A stretch of DNA of 64,000 nucleotides, taken from the NCBI GenBank assembly GCA_014239435.1, contig JAAZYX010000033.1, forward strand, positions 150,871-214,870, given 5' to 3'. Shown one piece after another: positions 35,831 to 43,679 of the stretch. Below the pieces are notes generated by a model. The model was not told the DNA's origin and did not search any database. It was given only the letters and a program-made list of their open reading frames with translations. The translations under genes were made by a program, and so were the position numbers. Every line of letters begins with the position of its first letter. Position 1 is the stretch's first letter. Source of the stretch: Fidelibacterota bacterium. Lineage in GTDB: Bacteria; Fidelibacterota; Marinisomatia; Marinisomatales; TCS55.

Positions 35831-36516
35831 CCTTCTTTCACTTTCGGCACTACGATACCGTGATAGGATTCCTGTTCTTCATAATCTTTTCGAAGCGGCC
35901 AGCCTTCCCAATCTTCCGGGCAAAGCAGCCGGCGAAGATCGCGATGATCCGTAAATACAATTCCATACATATCGTACACTTCGCGCTCAAACCAATCCGC
36001 CATTCTCCAGATGGTTTCTACTGTAGGAATCTCTGGTTTCACTCTATCGGCGTTTATTAGAATTTCAATTTTATGGCGGTGCTTCATGGAATGAAGATTG
36101 TAACGGACCTGAAGCGGTTCTTCAGTGCCAAGGTCTACTCCGGTCAAACATTCAAGCTGATCTAAAAGTGCATCCGCGTGGTCTCTAAAGAACGTAGCTA
36201 TTTCATTCCATTTTTGAGGTTTCAGCTGCACAACTTTTCCCTCATTCAGAATTTCAATAATCTCATCCGGGTAAACCGAAGACAATAAAGCAGACAACGA
36301 TGACTGTACAACCTTCTCTTCCGGCGTGCCGCCACCTTGCGATTCTTCAGATGATTCTGATTTTTGTTCTGCCTTTGCGGCGCGTTTTGCTTTTACGAGC
36401 GCTGCTTTCGCTTTGCCGCGAATAGAACGGTCTTCAATGGAATTAATCGCATCCATATCACCAGCCAGCGCTTTTTCAACTGCGTCAGCAATGAATGTAT
36501 CTTGATCCGAAGTCAT
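35821..36516 (-). CDS. nuoC: NADH-quinone oxidoreductase subunit C (30-kDa) with N-terminal extension
   Basis: A 231-residue subunit. The NuoC core begins near residue 78 ([13 protein letters not shown]) and includes [35 protein letters not shown] and GWPLRKDYE. Before it lies a hydrophilic extension of about 75 residues. This begins with an acidic helical part ([20 protein letters not shown]), continues into a Lys/Ala-rich stretch, and ends in a Ser/Glu/Gly linker. The extension is not part of the usual fold. The start forms an ATGA overlap with nuoB, which supports translation of the whole extension. Confidence 0.95.
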   Translation of the reverse strand: MTSDQDTFIADAVEKALAGDMDAINSIEDRSIRGKAKAALVKAKRAAKAEQKSESSEESQGGGTPEEKVVQSSLSALLSSVYPDEIIEILNEGKVVQLKPQKWNEIATFFRDHADALLDQLECLTGVDLGTEEPLQVRYNLHSMKHRHKIEILINADRVKPEIPTVETIWRMADWFEREVYDMYGIVFTDHRDLRRLLCPEDWEGWPLRKDYEEQESYHGIVVPKVKEGWE

Positions 36517-37004
36517 GCAATTTTTTTCGTTAGGGGGCGTTCCGCTTGGATTTTTTCCTGAAGTTTCAACAATCCTTCAATCAAAGCCTCTGGGCGCGGT
36601 GGGCATCCGGGAACATACACATCTACAGGAACCACAAGGTCAACACCTTTAAGTACGTGGTAGCCGTACTGCCAATATGGTCCGCCGCTGGTGGCACAGC
36701 TTCCCATGGAAATAACGTACTTCGGATCCGCCATCTGTTCGTATAATTTTTTAACTCGAAGCGCCATTTTCATGGTGACGGTCCCCGCAACAATCATCAC
36801 GTCTGCCTGGCGTGGCGATGAGCGCGGAATCATGCCAATCCGCATAAGATCGTGCCGGCTCGCGGCTGTTGCCATCATTTCTATCGCGCAGCACGCAAGT
36901 CCAAATTGGAAAAACCACGGAGAAGTTGAACGTGCCCACCCAAGCAACTTGTCCATAGACGCAACAACTACATTATCCTGAAATTTATGTTCGAGAAGTC
37001 CCAA
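36513..37004 (-). CDS. nuoB: NADH-quinone oxidoreductase subunit B (cluster N2)
   Basis: A 163-residue subunit holding the terminal 4Fe-4S cluster N2. The ligands are the adjacent cysteines in [11 protein letters not shown], plus [15 protein letters not shown] and [32 protein letters not shown] is the second hallmark region. Normal length. Its start lies 20 bp inside nuoA. Confidence 0.98.
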   Translation of the reverse strand: MGLLEHKFQDNVVVASMDKLLGWARSTSPWFFQFGLACCAIEMMATAASRHDLMRIGMIPRSSPRQADVMIVAGTVTMKMALRVKKLYEQMADPKYVISMGSCATSGGPYWQYGYHVLKGVDLVVPVDVYVPGCPPRPEALIEGLLKLQEKIQAERPLTKKIA

Positions 37005-37428
37005 CTGTGCCTCCTTTTGCCTCTTCCTTAATAATATTACTATATCGTCCGCGGCCGTATTTCACGCGGTATTTCACCCAATCTAAATCCTTCTTTTTCC
37101 AAACGTAGGCAAGGCCAACTATCAGTATTCCCAAAAAAATGGCCATTTCTACAAAAGCCAAAAGACCTAACTCTGCAAACACAACAGCCCATGGAAATAG
37201 GAAAACAACTTCTACATCAAAAATAAGAAAAATGAGGGCAATCACATAAAAGCGTATATTAAACTGAACCCACGCAGAACCTTCCGGCTCCTCGCCACAC
37301 TCATAGGTGGACATTTTATCAGGTGTAGGATTGCTTGGCGCGACCAGCCGCTGAATCAGCAGCGGCACGTACACCAGCACAATGCCTAAAAGGGCGAAAA
37401 TAAAGATGGTTCCGAAATCTCGATACAT
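36985..37428 (-). CDS. nuoA: NADH-quinone oxidoreductase subunit A
   Basis: A 147-residue three-helix membrane subunit with the conserved loop [20 protein letters not shown] and the helix [20 protein letters not shown] with its acidic residues. The C-terminal tail of about 35 residues ([19 protein letters not shown]) is longer than average. It is the first gene of the nuo-nqr block and follows a good promoter candidate whose predicted transcript starts roughly 20 bp before the ATG. Confidence 0.96.
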   Translation of the reverse strand: MYRDFGTIFIFALLGIVLVYVPLLIQRLVAPSNPTPDKMSTYECGEEPEGSAWVQFNIRFYVIALIFLIFDVEVVFLFPWAVVFAELGLLAFVEMAIFLGILIVGLAYVWKKKDLDWVKYRVKYGRGRYSNIIKEEAKGGTVGTSRT

Positions 37429-37456
37429 TCTGGATTTGTCCTGAAAACAGACGCCG

Positions 37457-37486
37457 AAGTTAGCGAATTGGCTTTTCAGGTGTCAA
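37457..37486 (-). promoter_or_regulatory. Candidate promoter of the nuo-nqr operon
   Basis: On the minus strand a perfect -35 TTGACA (37481-37486) is followed after 18 bp by TAACTT (37457-37462). This places transcription start around 37450, about 20 bp before the nuoA ATG. The same -35-like/TAnnTT layout is seen before serS and before the sugar transferase gene. It lies in the 132-bp divergent interval with the proline dehydrogenase gene. Confidence 0.6.
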
Positions 37487-37560
37487 GCCAAACTTGGTTA
37501 ATTATCCGTCGGGAAATCTATTTGATGGGGAGGAAACTCTTTTCCTAAATTACCGGACTC

Positions 37561-38463
37561 ATGTCTATACTTAATGCCGCCCTTGCCCGAATGCTTCCAC
37601 TTGTCCCAAAAGTGGTGATTCGACCATTTTCAAAACCGTATGTTGCGGGTGAATCCGAAGATGAAGCTATGGCGGTTATCCGACGGTTGAATGAATCCAA
37701 CTATGCCGTTACGCTGGATATTCTCGGCGAACATGTGAATTCAGAAGCAGAAGCAGAAACCATTACCAATGCATACGCTCACATTTATGATAGGATTTTT
37801 TCTGAAAATTTGGACTGCAATATTTCCATTAAACTGACTCATATCGGTTTGGATATCGGTGAAAATATTGCCATGAACAATCTAAATATCTTGATTGAGC
37901 ATGCAAAAGCTTCCGAGAATTTCCTAAGAATTGATATGGAGAATTCTCCTTACACAGATCAAACACTTTCAATGTATAAGCGTCTGGTTCAGAAATACTC
38001 CCATGTAGGAGTGGTGCTTCAAGCGTATTTGAAACGGACTCCCAACGATATCGCAATACTGAATTCTTCCGGGTTCAACTCTCGGATTTGCAAAGGTATT
38101 TATCGCGAATCTCCGGACATTGCCTATCAGGATCGAATTGAAATCAGGGAACATTTTGCCGATGCGGTTCAGCGAATTCTTTCGGGAGATGGCTATGCCG
38201 CAATTGCAACGCACGACTTAAAATTAATTGATACCATTGAAAATTGGATTCTGGAAAATAAAATTGAAAAAAGCCGGTATGAATTTCAAGTGCTGTACGG
38301 CGTTCCCATGAACGGAAAGCTAGAACATCTCAAAGCGGCAGGGCACACGGTTAGGATTTACGTGCCGTTCGGCCCGGATTGGTACGATTATTCCATCCGC
38401 CGGCTCAAAGAAAATCCAAAGATAATCTCTTATGTTATGAAAAATTTCTTTCGTAGAAAGTAA
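37561..38463 (+). CDS. Proline dehydrogenase
   Basis: A 300-residue FAD-dependent TIM-barrel enzyme oxidising proline to pyrroline-5-carboxylate and feeding electrons to quinone. Family motifs include ISIKLTHIGLDIG, FLRIDMENSPYTD, VGVVLQAYLKRT, RICKGIYRESPD, IATHDLKLI and FQVLYGVPM. This is the monofunctional form, with no P5C dehydrogenase domain, and none is encoded nearby. It is divergent from the respiratory operon, which is a sensible neighbour but not proof of co-regulation. Confidence 0.95.
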   Translation: MSILNAALARMLPLVPKVVIRPFSKPYVAGESEDEAMAVIRRLNESNYAVTLDILGEHVNSEAEAETITNAYAHIYDRIFSENLDCNISIKLTHIGLDIGENIAMNNLNILIEHAKASENFLRIDMENSPYTDQTLSMYKRLVQKYSHVGVVLQAYLKRTPNDIAILNSSGFNSRICKGIYRESPDIAYQDRIEIREHFADAVQRILSGDGYAAIATHDLKLIDTIENWILENKIEKSRYEFQVLYGVPMNGKLEHLKAAGHTVRIYVPFGPDWYDYSIRRLKENPKIISYVMKNFFRRK

Positions 38464-38472
38464 ATTCAATTC

Positions 38473-38874
38473 ATGAACGAACCACAAACTCTTAAGCGCA
38501 TCTTCAATATGAAAACCCTTGCCGTTGTGGGAATGAGCCCGAAACCGGAACGCCCCAGTCATTATGTTGCTATGTATTTAAAAGAAAAAGGCTATTCCAT
38601 AATTCCGGTAAATCCCGGACACGAAGAAATTGCCGGTATTCCCTGCTTTTCTTCTCTTAAAGAAATTCCACACCCGGTGGATATCGTTGACGTATTTCGC
38701 CGGCCGGAACATGTATTGCCCATCGCCGAGGCGGCGATCGCAATTGGCGCCAAAGCACTTTGGCTTCAGGATGGCGTTATTAATGAAGACGCCGCAAAAC
38801 TCGCGGAAGCTGCCGGTTTGATGGTTGTAATGAATGACTGCATGTTGAGGCGGCATCGGCAATTTCATTCATGA
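38473..38874 (+). CDS. CoA-binding domain protein (YccU-like)
   Basis: A 133-residue single-domain Rossmann protein. It shows MKTLAVVGMSPKPERPSHYVA, YSIIPVNPGHEEIAGIPCFSSL, VDIVDVFRRPEHV, ALWLQDGVINEDAA and a terminal CMLRRH. This matches the stand-alone CoA-binding domain related to succinyl-CoA synthetase alpha. The molecular role is not established for the family. It starts 9 bp after proline dehydrogenase, and its stop overlaps the next mini-ORF (ATGA). Confidence 0.9.
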   Translation: MNEPQTLKRIFNMKTLAVVGMSPKPERPSHYVAMYLKEKGYSIIPVNPGHEEIAGIPCFSSLKEIPHPVDIVDVFRRPEHVLPIAEAAIAIGAKALWLQDGVINEDAAKLAEAAGLMVVMNDCMLRRHRQFHS

Positions 38875-39023
38875 AGATGATTTTACTCTTCGGCGCCGGG
38901 AATGTTGGATGCCACGGTGTTCGATTAGGCAATAAATTGAAACAAGCAGGCTTTCTACTTGAATCAAGAGAATATATCCAACAAATGTTTTTCCCTTCCG
39001 AAGTCATTCTCGCTGTTAAATGA
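38871..39023 (+). CDS. 50-residue Rossmann-like mini-ORF, possible gene remnant
   Basis: The frame begins MKMILLFGAGNVGCHGVRLG and ends EVILAVK. It is joined to both neighbours by ATGA overlaps. The N-terminal FGAGNVGCH is a dinucleotide-binding loop that also occurs, with the same GNVGCH, at the start of the oxidoreductase at 39676. At 50 residues it cannot form a complete Rossmann domain. It could be a remnant of a duplicated oxidoreductase with an internal deletion, a functional small protein, or a translational-coupling spacer. No function is assigned. Confidence 0.45.
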   Translation: MKMILLFGAGNVGCHGVRLGNKLKQAGFLLESREYIQQMFFPSEVILAVK

Positions 39024-39676
39024 TAAAATCCACCCTCGTTATCGGTTCTACTGGATTGGTGGGATCATATCTCGTTCAGGAATTACTGAATTCACCCAAC
39101 TTTGATTCAGTCACAACGCCTGTTCGCAAACTATCGTTTGATTCTCATCCCAGATTAAATGAAATTATTTTCGATTTTGAGACTGAATCTGAAATAGAAT
39201 TACTCGAGCCGGTCAATCATATTTTCTGCTGTTTGGGAACAACCATAAAAACCGCTGGTTCAAAAGAAGCTTTCCGGTTTGTAGATTTTGAATTGCCCCT
39301 TCGTTTTGCCAAATGGGCAGAAAAAATAAATGCTGATTCATTTTCCATTGTAACAGCTATAGCAGCAAACTCCGGTTCAGCTATATTTTACAATCGGGTA
39401 AAAGGCGAGATTGAAGAAGCATTGAAAAAAACGACTATTCCAATAATTCAAATCTTTCAACCATCACTTATTATGGGTCGGCGGAAAGAATCTCGTTTTG
39501 GGGAAAATGCTGTAAAAGGAATCATGACGCTACTGAATCCTCTCATGATCGGATCTGCTAAAAAGTATGCAGGTATTCATGCACAGACCATTGCCAGAGG
39601 AATGGTATTTTATTTAGATAATTCTAGACAAGGTGTATCCGTTTTTGAATCACACCAAATCGGAGCAGGAGTATAA
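39020..39676 (+). CDS. NAD(P)-binding oxidoreductase, HTATIP2-like SDR
   Basis: A 218-residue atypical short-chain dehydrogenase/reductase. The N-terminal VIGSTGLVGSYLV is the nucleotide loop. HIFCCLGTTIKTAGSKEAFRFVDFEL and VTAIAANSGSAIFYNRVKGEIE (the YxxxK-like pair) are typical of the TIP30/HTATIP2-like group. The substrate is unknown. Its stop shares an A with the ATG of the next gene (TAATG), so the two oxidoreductases are probably translated together. Confidence 0.8.
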   Translation: MIKSTLVIGSTGLVGSYLVQELLNSPNFDSVTTPVRKLSFDSHPRLNEIIFDFETESEIELLEPVNHIFCCLGTTIKTAGSKEAFRFVDFELPLRFAKWAEKINADSFSIVTAIAANSGSAIFYNRVKGEIEEALKKTTIPIIQIFQPSLIMGRRKESRFGENAVKGIMTLLNPLMIGSAKKYAGIHAQTIARGMVFYLDNSRQGVSVFESHQIGAGV

Positions 39677-40800
39677 TGAAACATCCTAAAATCTTACTCG
39701 TTGGCACAGGGAATGTAGGCTGCCATATCATTGAACTGCTGGCGCGCGACCCAAGGCCTGTTGAATTGTTTGTGGCGGATATTGATGCTGCCAAAGCGGA
39801 ACGCCAACTGAACAATGCCGTCATCGGCGCTGCGCACCACGGGCTTCACCCAATCTTCCATGTAAGGGAAATTGATCTCAATCATATTAAGCAAACTGCC
39901 GAACTCATAAGAGACATCAATCCTGACGTTGTTATTAACTGCGCTGTAATGCACACATGGCATCTTATCCGCCGGCTTCCAGATGATATCTATGCGCGTC
40001 TCAGTTCTGCTACGCTCGGCGCGTGGCTTCCGGTTCAGCTTTTGCTGGCGTACAAAGTTGCCCAAGCCATCCAATTGTCTGGAGTAAACTCGCATTATAT
40101 CAATACCTCTTTGTCGGACCTTACCAATCCTGTACTCGGAAAAATCGGATTGGCGCCCACCATCGGTGTCGGAAATGTGGATTTAATCGCGCCGGCAATC
40201 CAAACGCTGGTAGCACAAAAACTGGAAGTAAATCGGAGTGAAATTTCTGTTTCCTTAGTAGCGCATCATCAGCATTGGGTGGTACCGCGAGAAGCCGGAT
40301 ACAGTGCCGGCGCTCCGTATTTTCTGAAACTGACCCACAAAAATGAGGTGATAACAGATCAGTTTGATACGGATGTCCTCATGCACGATGCAGTAAAACT
40401 ATATCCTCCCGGACTAGATTTCACTCTCGTTACGGCATCATCTGCAATCAAGAATTTGTTTGCGCTGTTATCTAATGAACCAGTTGCCACGCATGCACCC
40501 GGTCCGAAAGGGCTCCCGGGCGGTTACCCTGTACAAATCAGTTCTGCCGGTGTTGAAATGAATCTTCCAGCCGAAATAACGGAAGCTGAAGCTGTAAAGC
40601 TGAACGAATCATCTCAGAAGTTGGACGGGATTGAAACCATTCACGATGATGGCACAGTTGTCTTTTCTGAGATTGCTACTTCGATAATGAAAGACATGCT
40701 TGGGTTTGACTGTCCAAGGTTTTCGCCAGAAGAATGTGAAAGCCGGGCAAAGGAATTAATCACGCTTTACCGGACGTTTGAAGGCAACTATTTAAATTGA
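39676..40800 (+). CDS. Saccharopine dehydrogenase-like NAD(P)-binding protein
   Basis: A 374-residue protein whose first 130 residues form a Rossmann domain: ILLVGTGNVGCHIIELLARD, then ADIDAAKAERQL, then INPDVVINCAVMHTWH. The C-terminal part has a conserved-looking VAHHQHWV and a glycine-rich PGPKGLPGGYPV. This suits the saccharopine dehydrogenase / homospermidine synthase-like superfamily, but I do not recognise the subfamily or substrate. It ends the plus-strand cluster and faces nadK. Confidence 0.6.
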   Translation: MKHPKILLVGTGNVGCHIIELLARDPRPVELFVADIDAAKAERQLNNAVIGAAHHGLHPIFHVREIDLNHIKQTAELIRDINPDVVINCAVMHTWHLIRRLPDDIYARLSSATLGAWLPVQLLLAYKVAQAIQLSGVNSHYINTSLSDLTNPVLGKIGLAPTIGVGNVDLIAPAIQTLVAQKLEVNRSEISVSLVAHHQHWVVPREAGYSAGAPYFLKLTHKNEVITDQFDTDVLMHDAVKLYPPGLDFTLVTASSAIKNLFALLSNEPVATHAPGPKGLPGGYPVQISSAGVEMNLPAEITEAEAVKLNESSQKLDGIETIHDDGTVVFSEIATSIMKDMLGFDCPRFSPEECESRAKELITLYRTFEGNYLN

Positions 40801-40807
40801 GTCTTTA

Positions 40808-40832
40808 AGAAGGAAAGGGTTGTTAGCCTTCT
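40808..40832. terminator. Weak hairpin between convergent genes
   Basis: AGAAGG at 40808-40813 pairs with CCTTCT at 40827-40832 around a 13-nt loop, in the 22-bp space between two converging genes. The right arm runs into the nadK 3' end. There is no strong T-run on either side. It may help termination in both directions, but the stem is short. Confidence 0.3.
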
Positions 40833-41713
40833 CCCCGTTTTCCCCAACCCATTTTTGTCCTGAGAGTGTGAAAATAGTTGGAATCATCAAACTCGATCAA
40901 ATTTATTTTATAATCAGCTGAATTGATGGATACAATAGAATCCTTTCCGAGGGATTCGGTGATCTGCCCGTCAACCGCAAGGTCAATCAGAGTATCAGCT
41001 GTTTCATCCGGAAATGTAATGGAAAGTGCTTCATCGGCAGCAAATACAATCGGGCGAAATGTCAGTGAATGCGGACAAATCGGAGACACAACCATCGCAT
41101 CTAATCCGGGAGCAACTACGGGCCCGCCGGCAGCCAGTGAATATGCAGTGGATCCCGTCGGCGTAGCAACAATTAGCCCGTCTGCTTTGTAGTTTGCCAC
41201 AAAATGTCCACCGGCTTCAAGCTGTGCATTCAGCATTCTGTGTGACGGACCGTTATCAATCACAAAATCATTCAACGCAAAAAGAGTCCGTCCATTCGAC
41301 CCATTGGAAACGGAACACTGAAGCACGTTACGTTCGGTTATACTATACTTTCCTTGAGCAACCAGATCGAGCCTGTGGAACATATCTTTATCAATTACTT
41401 CCGCTAAAAATCCAAGTTCACCAAGATGAATTCCGAGAATAGGAGTTCCCCGGTCAGAAACGGCTCGAGCCAATGAAAGCAATGTGCCGTCACCTCCAAG
41501 TGAAATAATAAAATCCAGCTTTTTAAAATCCTCTGCTGTTTCAATTACAGGGCATTCAAATGAAACAGATTCCGGTTTTTCTTTTTGAAGTCTGGTTGTT
41601 ACCCACGCTTCAAGGCCTGCATTTTTTCCCCAATTCAATATTTCTGGAAGCATTTTCCAAACGGCGGGCTTATCTGTATTCGCCCAAATGCCGAATGTTC
41701 TTGGACTGCTCAT
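40823..41713 (-). CDS. nadK: NAD kinase
   Basis: A 296-residue enzyme phosphorylating NAD to NADP. The signature SLGGDGTLLSLARAV with the catalytic GGDG, then GELGFLAEV, ALNDFVIDNG and VATPTGSTAYSLAAGGP are all present. Normal length for bacterial NadK. It ends the minus-strand housekeeping run. Its start overlaps the xseB stop (ATGA). Confidence 0.96.
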   Translation of the reverse strand: MSSPRTFGIWANTDKPAVWKMLPEILNWGKNAGLEAWVTTRLQKEKPESVSFECPVIETAEDFKKLDFIISLGGDGTLLSLARAVSDRGTPILGIHLGELGFLAEVIDKDMFHRLDLVAQGKYSITERNVLQCSVSNGSNGRTLFALNDFVIDNGPSHRMLNAQLEAGGHFVANYKADGLIVATPTGSTAYSLAAGGPVVAPGLDAMVVSPICPHSLTFRPIVFAADEALSITFPDETADTLIDLAVDGQITESLGKDSIVSINSADYKINLIEFDDSNYFHTLRTKMGWGKRGEG

Positions 41714-41940
41714 GTTAATTCATCCAGTTTTGGCGTTTCATCCGCAGAAGACACCAATTCCTGAATTCTGTGTTCAGCATCTTTGAGTTTGCCTTTCAGC
41801 GATTCTGCCAGTTTCAATCCCTCTTCAAATAAATGAAGGCTGTCCTCGAGTGATGCGCTCCCTTGCTCGAGCGCAGACACAATTTCATCCAACCGCTTAA
41901 AAGATTCTTCGAAGGAAATTTCTTTAGAGTGTTTTACCAT
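41710..41940 (-). CDS. xseB: Exodeoxyribonuclease VII small subunit
   Basis: A 76-residue all-helical subunit with the diagnostic SFEESFKRLDEIVSALEQGSASLEDSLHLFEEG region (residues 8-40) and a charged tail. It binds XseA to form the nuclease that trims single-stranded DNA. It lies 26 bp after xseA and overlaps nadK. Confidence 0.94.
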   Translation of the reverse strand: MVKHSKEISFEESFKRLDEIVSALEQGSASLEDSLHLFEEGLKLAESLKGKLKDAEHRIQELVSSADETPKLDELT

Positions 41941-41966
41941 AGCAGAAGTTACACATCCTTAAAAAG

Positions 41967-43178
41967 TTATTGGTTCTTTTTTGCTGTTTTCCGCGCGGAC
42001 ATTCTGCCGCCTGCCAGCCGAATTTCGAATAATTCATCCGGTTTAATTTCGTCCGGATGTTTCAGGATAGAATTCGCGGGAACCTTCGTCGCGATTGCAT
42101 ATCCTCGCTCGAGAATTCCTTCAGGATTTAAGGCATTAAGTTCATGCATGCGTCCGTCTAAATTGGAGGCATGTAATTTGATCCACGTCTGGGAAAGTTG
42201 GGATAATTGATGAAAGTAGGCATCCACCCACTGCAACTTTCGTTGAAGCTGATTTTTGGGGTTCACCAGCGATTGGCGGTTTTCTGCCATATCCAATTCC
42301 TGCCAGCAATTCCGGATATGATCTTCCATGGAACGGGTAAGTTGGGTACACCGAACTTCAATATCCTGAATTATTTCGTCTGTAGGACGCGTTGTCAATT
42401 CTGCTGCTGCAGATGGTGTGGGTGCCCGAAGGTCAGCCACCATATCGCAAATAGTAACATCCGTTTCATGTCCTACTGCAGAAATAACGGGAGTGGCGCA
42501 CTCAACAATTGCAGTCGCAACCGATGCTTCATTAAATGCCCACAAATCTTCTAGAGATCCTCCTCCCCGGCCGACAATAATAACGTCCACTAATTGTGAA
42601 GCATCCAAAGTGCGAATACCGTCAGAAATACTTTCTGCTGATCCGGAACCCTGAACACGGGAATGTTTGACGATGATATTTACTTGCGGCGCTCTTCGAG
42701 CCAAAATCTTTAGCATATCCTGAAGGGAAGCGCCTGTTTTCGAGGTTACAATTCCGATCGTTTTTGGATAATCTGGAATTGGTTTTTTCAGATCCTGTTC
42801 AAACCACCCTTTTTCCCCGAGTGATTTTTTCAATGCCTCAAATGCAAGATACAGCGTGCCAAGTCCTGCTGGCTCCATGCGTTTGGCTATCAACTGGTAA
42901 GTACCGCGCTGTTCGTACACGGTCAGTTTCCCATTCAGAAGTACCTGCATTCCATTTTCCGGATTAAACCGTAGAAATTGATTCATGCCTTTAAACATGG
43001 CACAGCGCAACTCTGCTGACGCATCTTTCAGGGTAAAATAAAGGTGTCCTGAATTGGGTCGGCTTACATTCGACAGTTCCCCGGAAACCCAGAGTGGCGG
43101 GAATGCGCCATTCAGTGTTTCCTTTATGAGAGCTGTCAACCCGGAAACAGTGAGGGTAGTGTCAGTGGATGGATCCAT
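41967..43178 (-). CDS. xseA: Exodeoxyribonuclease VII large subunit
   Basis: A 403-residue subunit. The N-terminal OB-fold DNA-binding domain shows LWVSGELSNVSRPNSGHLYFTLKD. The catalytic domain shows IGIVTSKTGASLQDML, IIVGRGGGSLEDLWAFNE and SAVGHETDVTICDMVADLRAPTPSAAAEL in segments. A helical C-terminal region follows. Slightly shorter than the E. coli protein. The GxxGHxTD catalytic motif is intact. Confidence 0.97.
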   Translation of the reverse strand: MDPSTDTTLTVSGLTALIKETLNGAFPPLWVSGELSNVSRPNSGHLYFTLKDASAELRCAMFKGMNQFLRFNPENGMQVLLNGKLTVYEQRGTYQLIAKRMEPAGLGTLYLAFEALKKSLGEKGWFEQDLKKPIPDYPKTIGIVTSKTGASLQDMLKILARRAPQVNIIVKHSRVQGSGSAESISDGIRTLDASQLVDVIIVGRGGGSLEDLWAFNEASVATAIVECATPVISAVGHETDVTICDMVADLRAPTPSAAAELTTRPTDEIIQDIEVRCTQLTRSMEDHIRNCWQELDMAENRQSLVNPKNQLQRKLQWVDAYFHQLSQLSQTWIKLHASNLDGRMHELNALNPEGILERGYAIATKVPANSILKHPDEIKPDELFEIRLAGGRMSARKTAKKNQ

Positions 43179-43194
43179 AGATTAAACACGCCCC

Positions 43195-43222
43195 GAGGCA
43201 ACCCTTTGAAATCGGATGCCTC
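43195..43222. terminator. Hairpin after the small basic-protein gene
   Basis: GAGGCA (43195-43200) pairs with TGCCTC (43217-43222). An inner CC/GG pair beyond one mismatch extends the stem. It lies between the small basic-protein gene and xseA. On the minus strand no clear T-run follows, so it may act as an attenuator or an RNA-stabilising hairpin and not as a full terminator. Confidence 0.35.
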
Positions 43223-43241
43223 ATCCTGCATTTACACGTGT

Positions 43242-43337
43242 TTATACTTTCTTTTTCTTATGGCGGTTTGAGCGCAGGCGCTTTTTGCGCTTATGCGTAT
43301 TCATTTTCCGCTTTTTCCGCTTTTTCCCGCAGGGCAT
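43242..43337 (-). CDS. 31-residue Lys/Arg-rich protein, AURKAIP1/COX24-like
   Basis: The frame starts MPCGKKRKKRKMNTHKRKKR and continues with LRSNRHKKKKV. About 60 percent of residues are Lys or Arg. Bacteroidota genomes carry near-identical tiny proteins (MPSGKKRKRHK...ATHKRKKRLRKNRHKKK in outline), annotated as AURKAIP1/COX24-domain or hypothetical. That domain includes the mitochondrial ribosomal protein mS38 and bacterial bS22, so a ribosomal role is likely but inferred. The gene is 11 bp after the HU gene. Too short for usual gene callers. Confidence 0.75.
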   Translation of the reverse strand: MPCGKKRKKRKMNTHKRKKRLRSNRHKKKKV

Positions 43338-43348
43338 ATAGGGTCCTT

Positions 43349-43636
43349 TTATTCAGTTAAAGATTGATTCACAATGGTGCGCATCCGTTTGGACGGCTTA
43401 AAGGTTGGCACATACCTTTCTGGCAGATAAATCGCTTCTCCTGTGCCAGGATTGCGTGCTTTTTTCGGTTGGCGATGTTTCACTCCAAACGTTCCAAATC
43501 CTCTGAGTTCCACACGATGGTTGCCAGATAAAGATTCAATAATGGTTGCCATAACACCGTTCATTACCGCTTCAGTCTCAACTTTCGAAAGCCCGGTAGC
43601 TTCCGAAACGGTGTCAACAATATTCTGTTTTGTCAT
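43349..43636 (-). CDS. HU/IHF-family DNA-binding protein
   Basis: A 95-residue nucleoid protein. The helical N-terminus (MTKQNIVDTVSEATGLSK) is followed by the beta-arm region VELRGFGTFGVKHRQPKKARNPGTGE, which contains the conserved GFGTF and the minor-groove RNPGTGE tip, and then a FKPSKRMR end. The ATG at 43636 is preceded by GGAG at suitable spacing and is preferred over one six codons upstream. Whether it acts as HU or IHF is not determinable. Confidence 0.93.
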   Translation of the reverse strand: MTKQNIVDTVSEATGLSKVETEAVMNGVMATIIESLSGNHRVELRGFGTFGVKHRQPKKARNPGTGEAIYLPERYVPTFKPSKRMRTIVNQSLTE

Positions 43637-43679
43637 GGTCTTTGCTCCAATCATATGATTTCCCGTGGATTACCTATAA

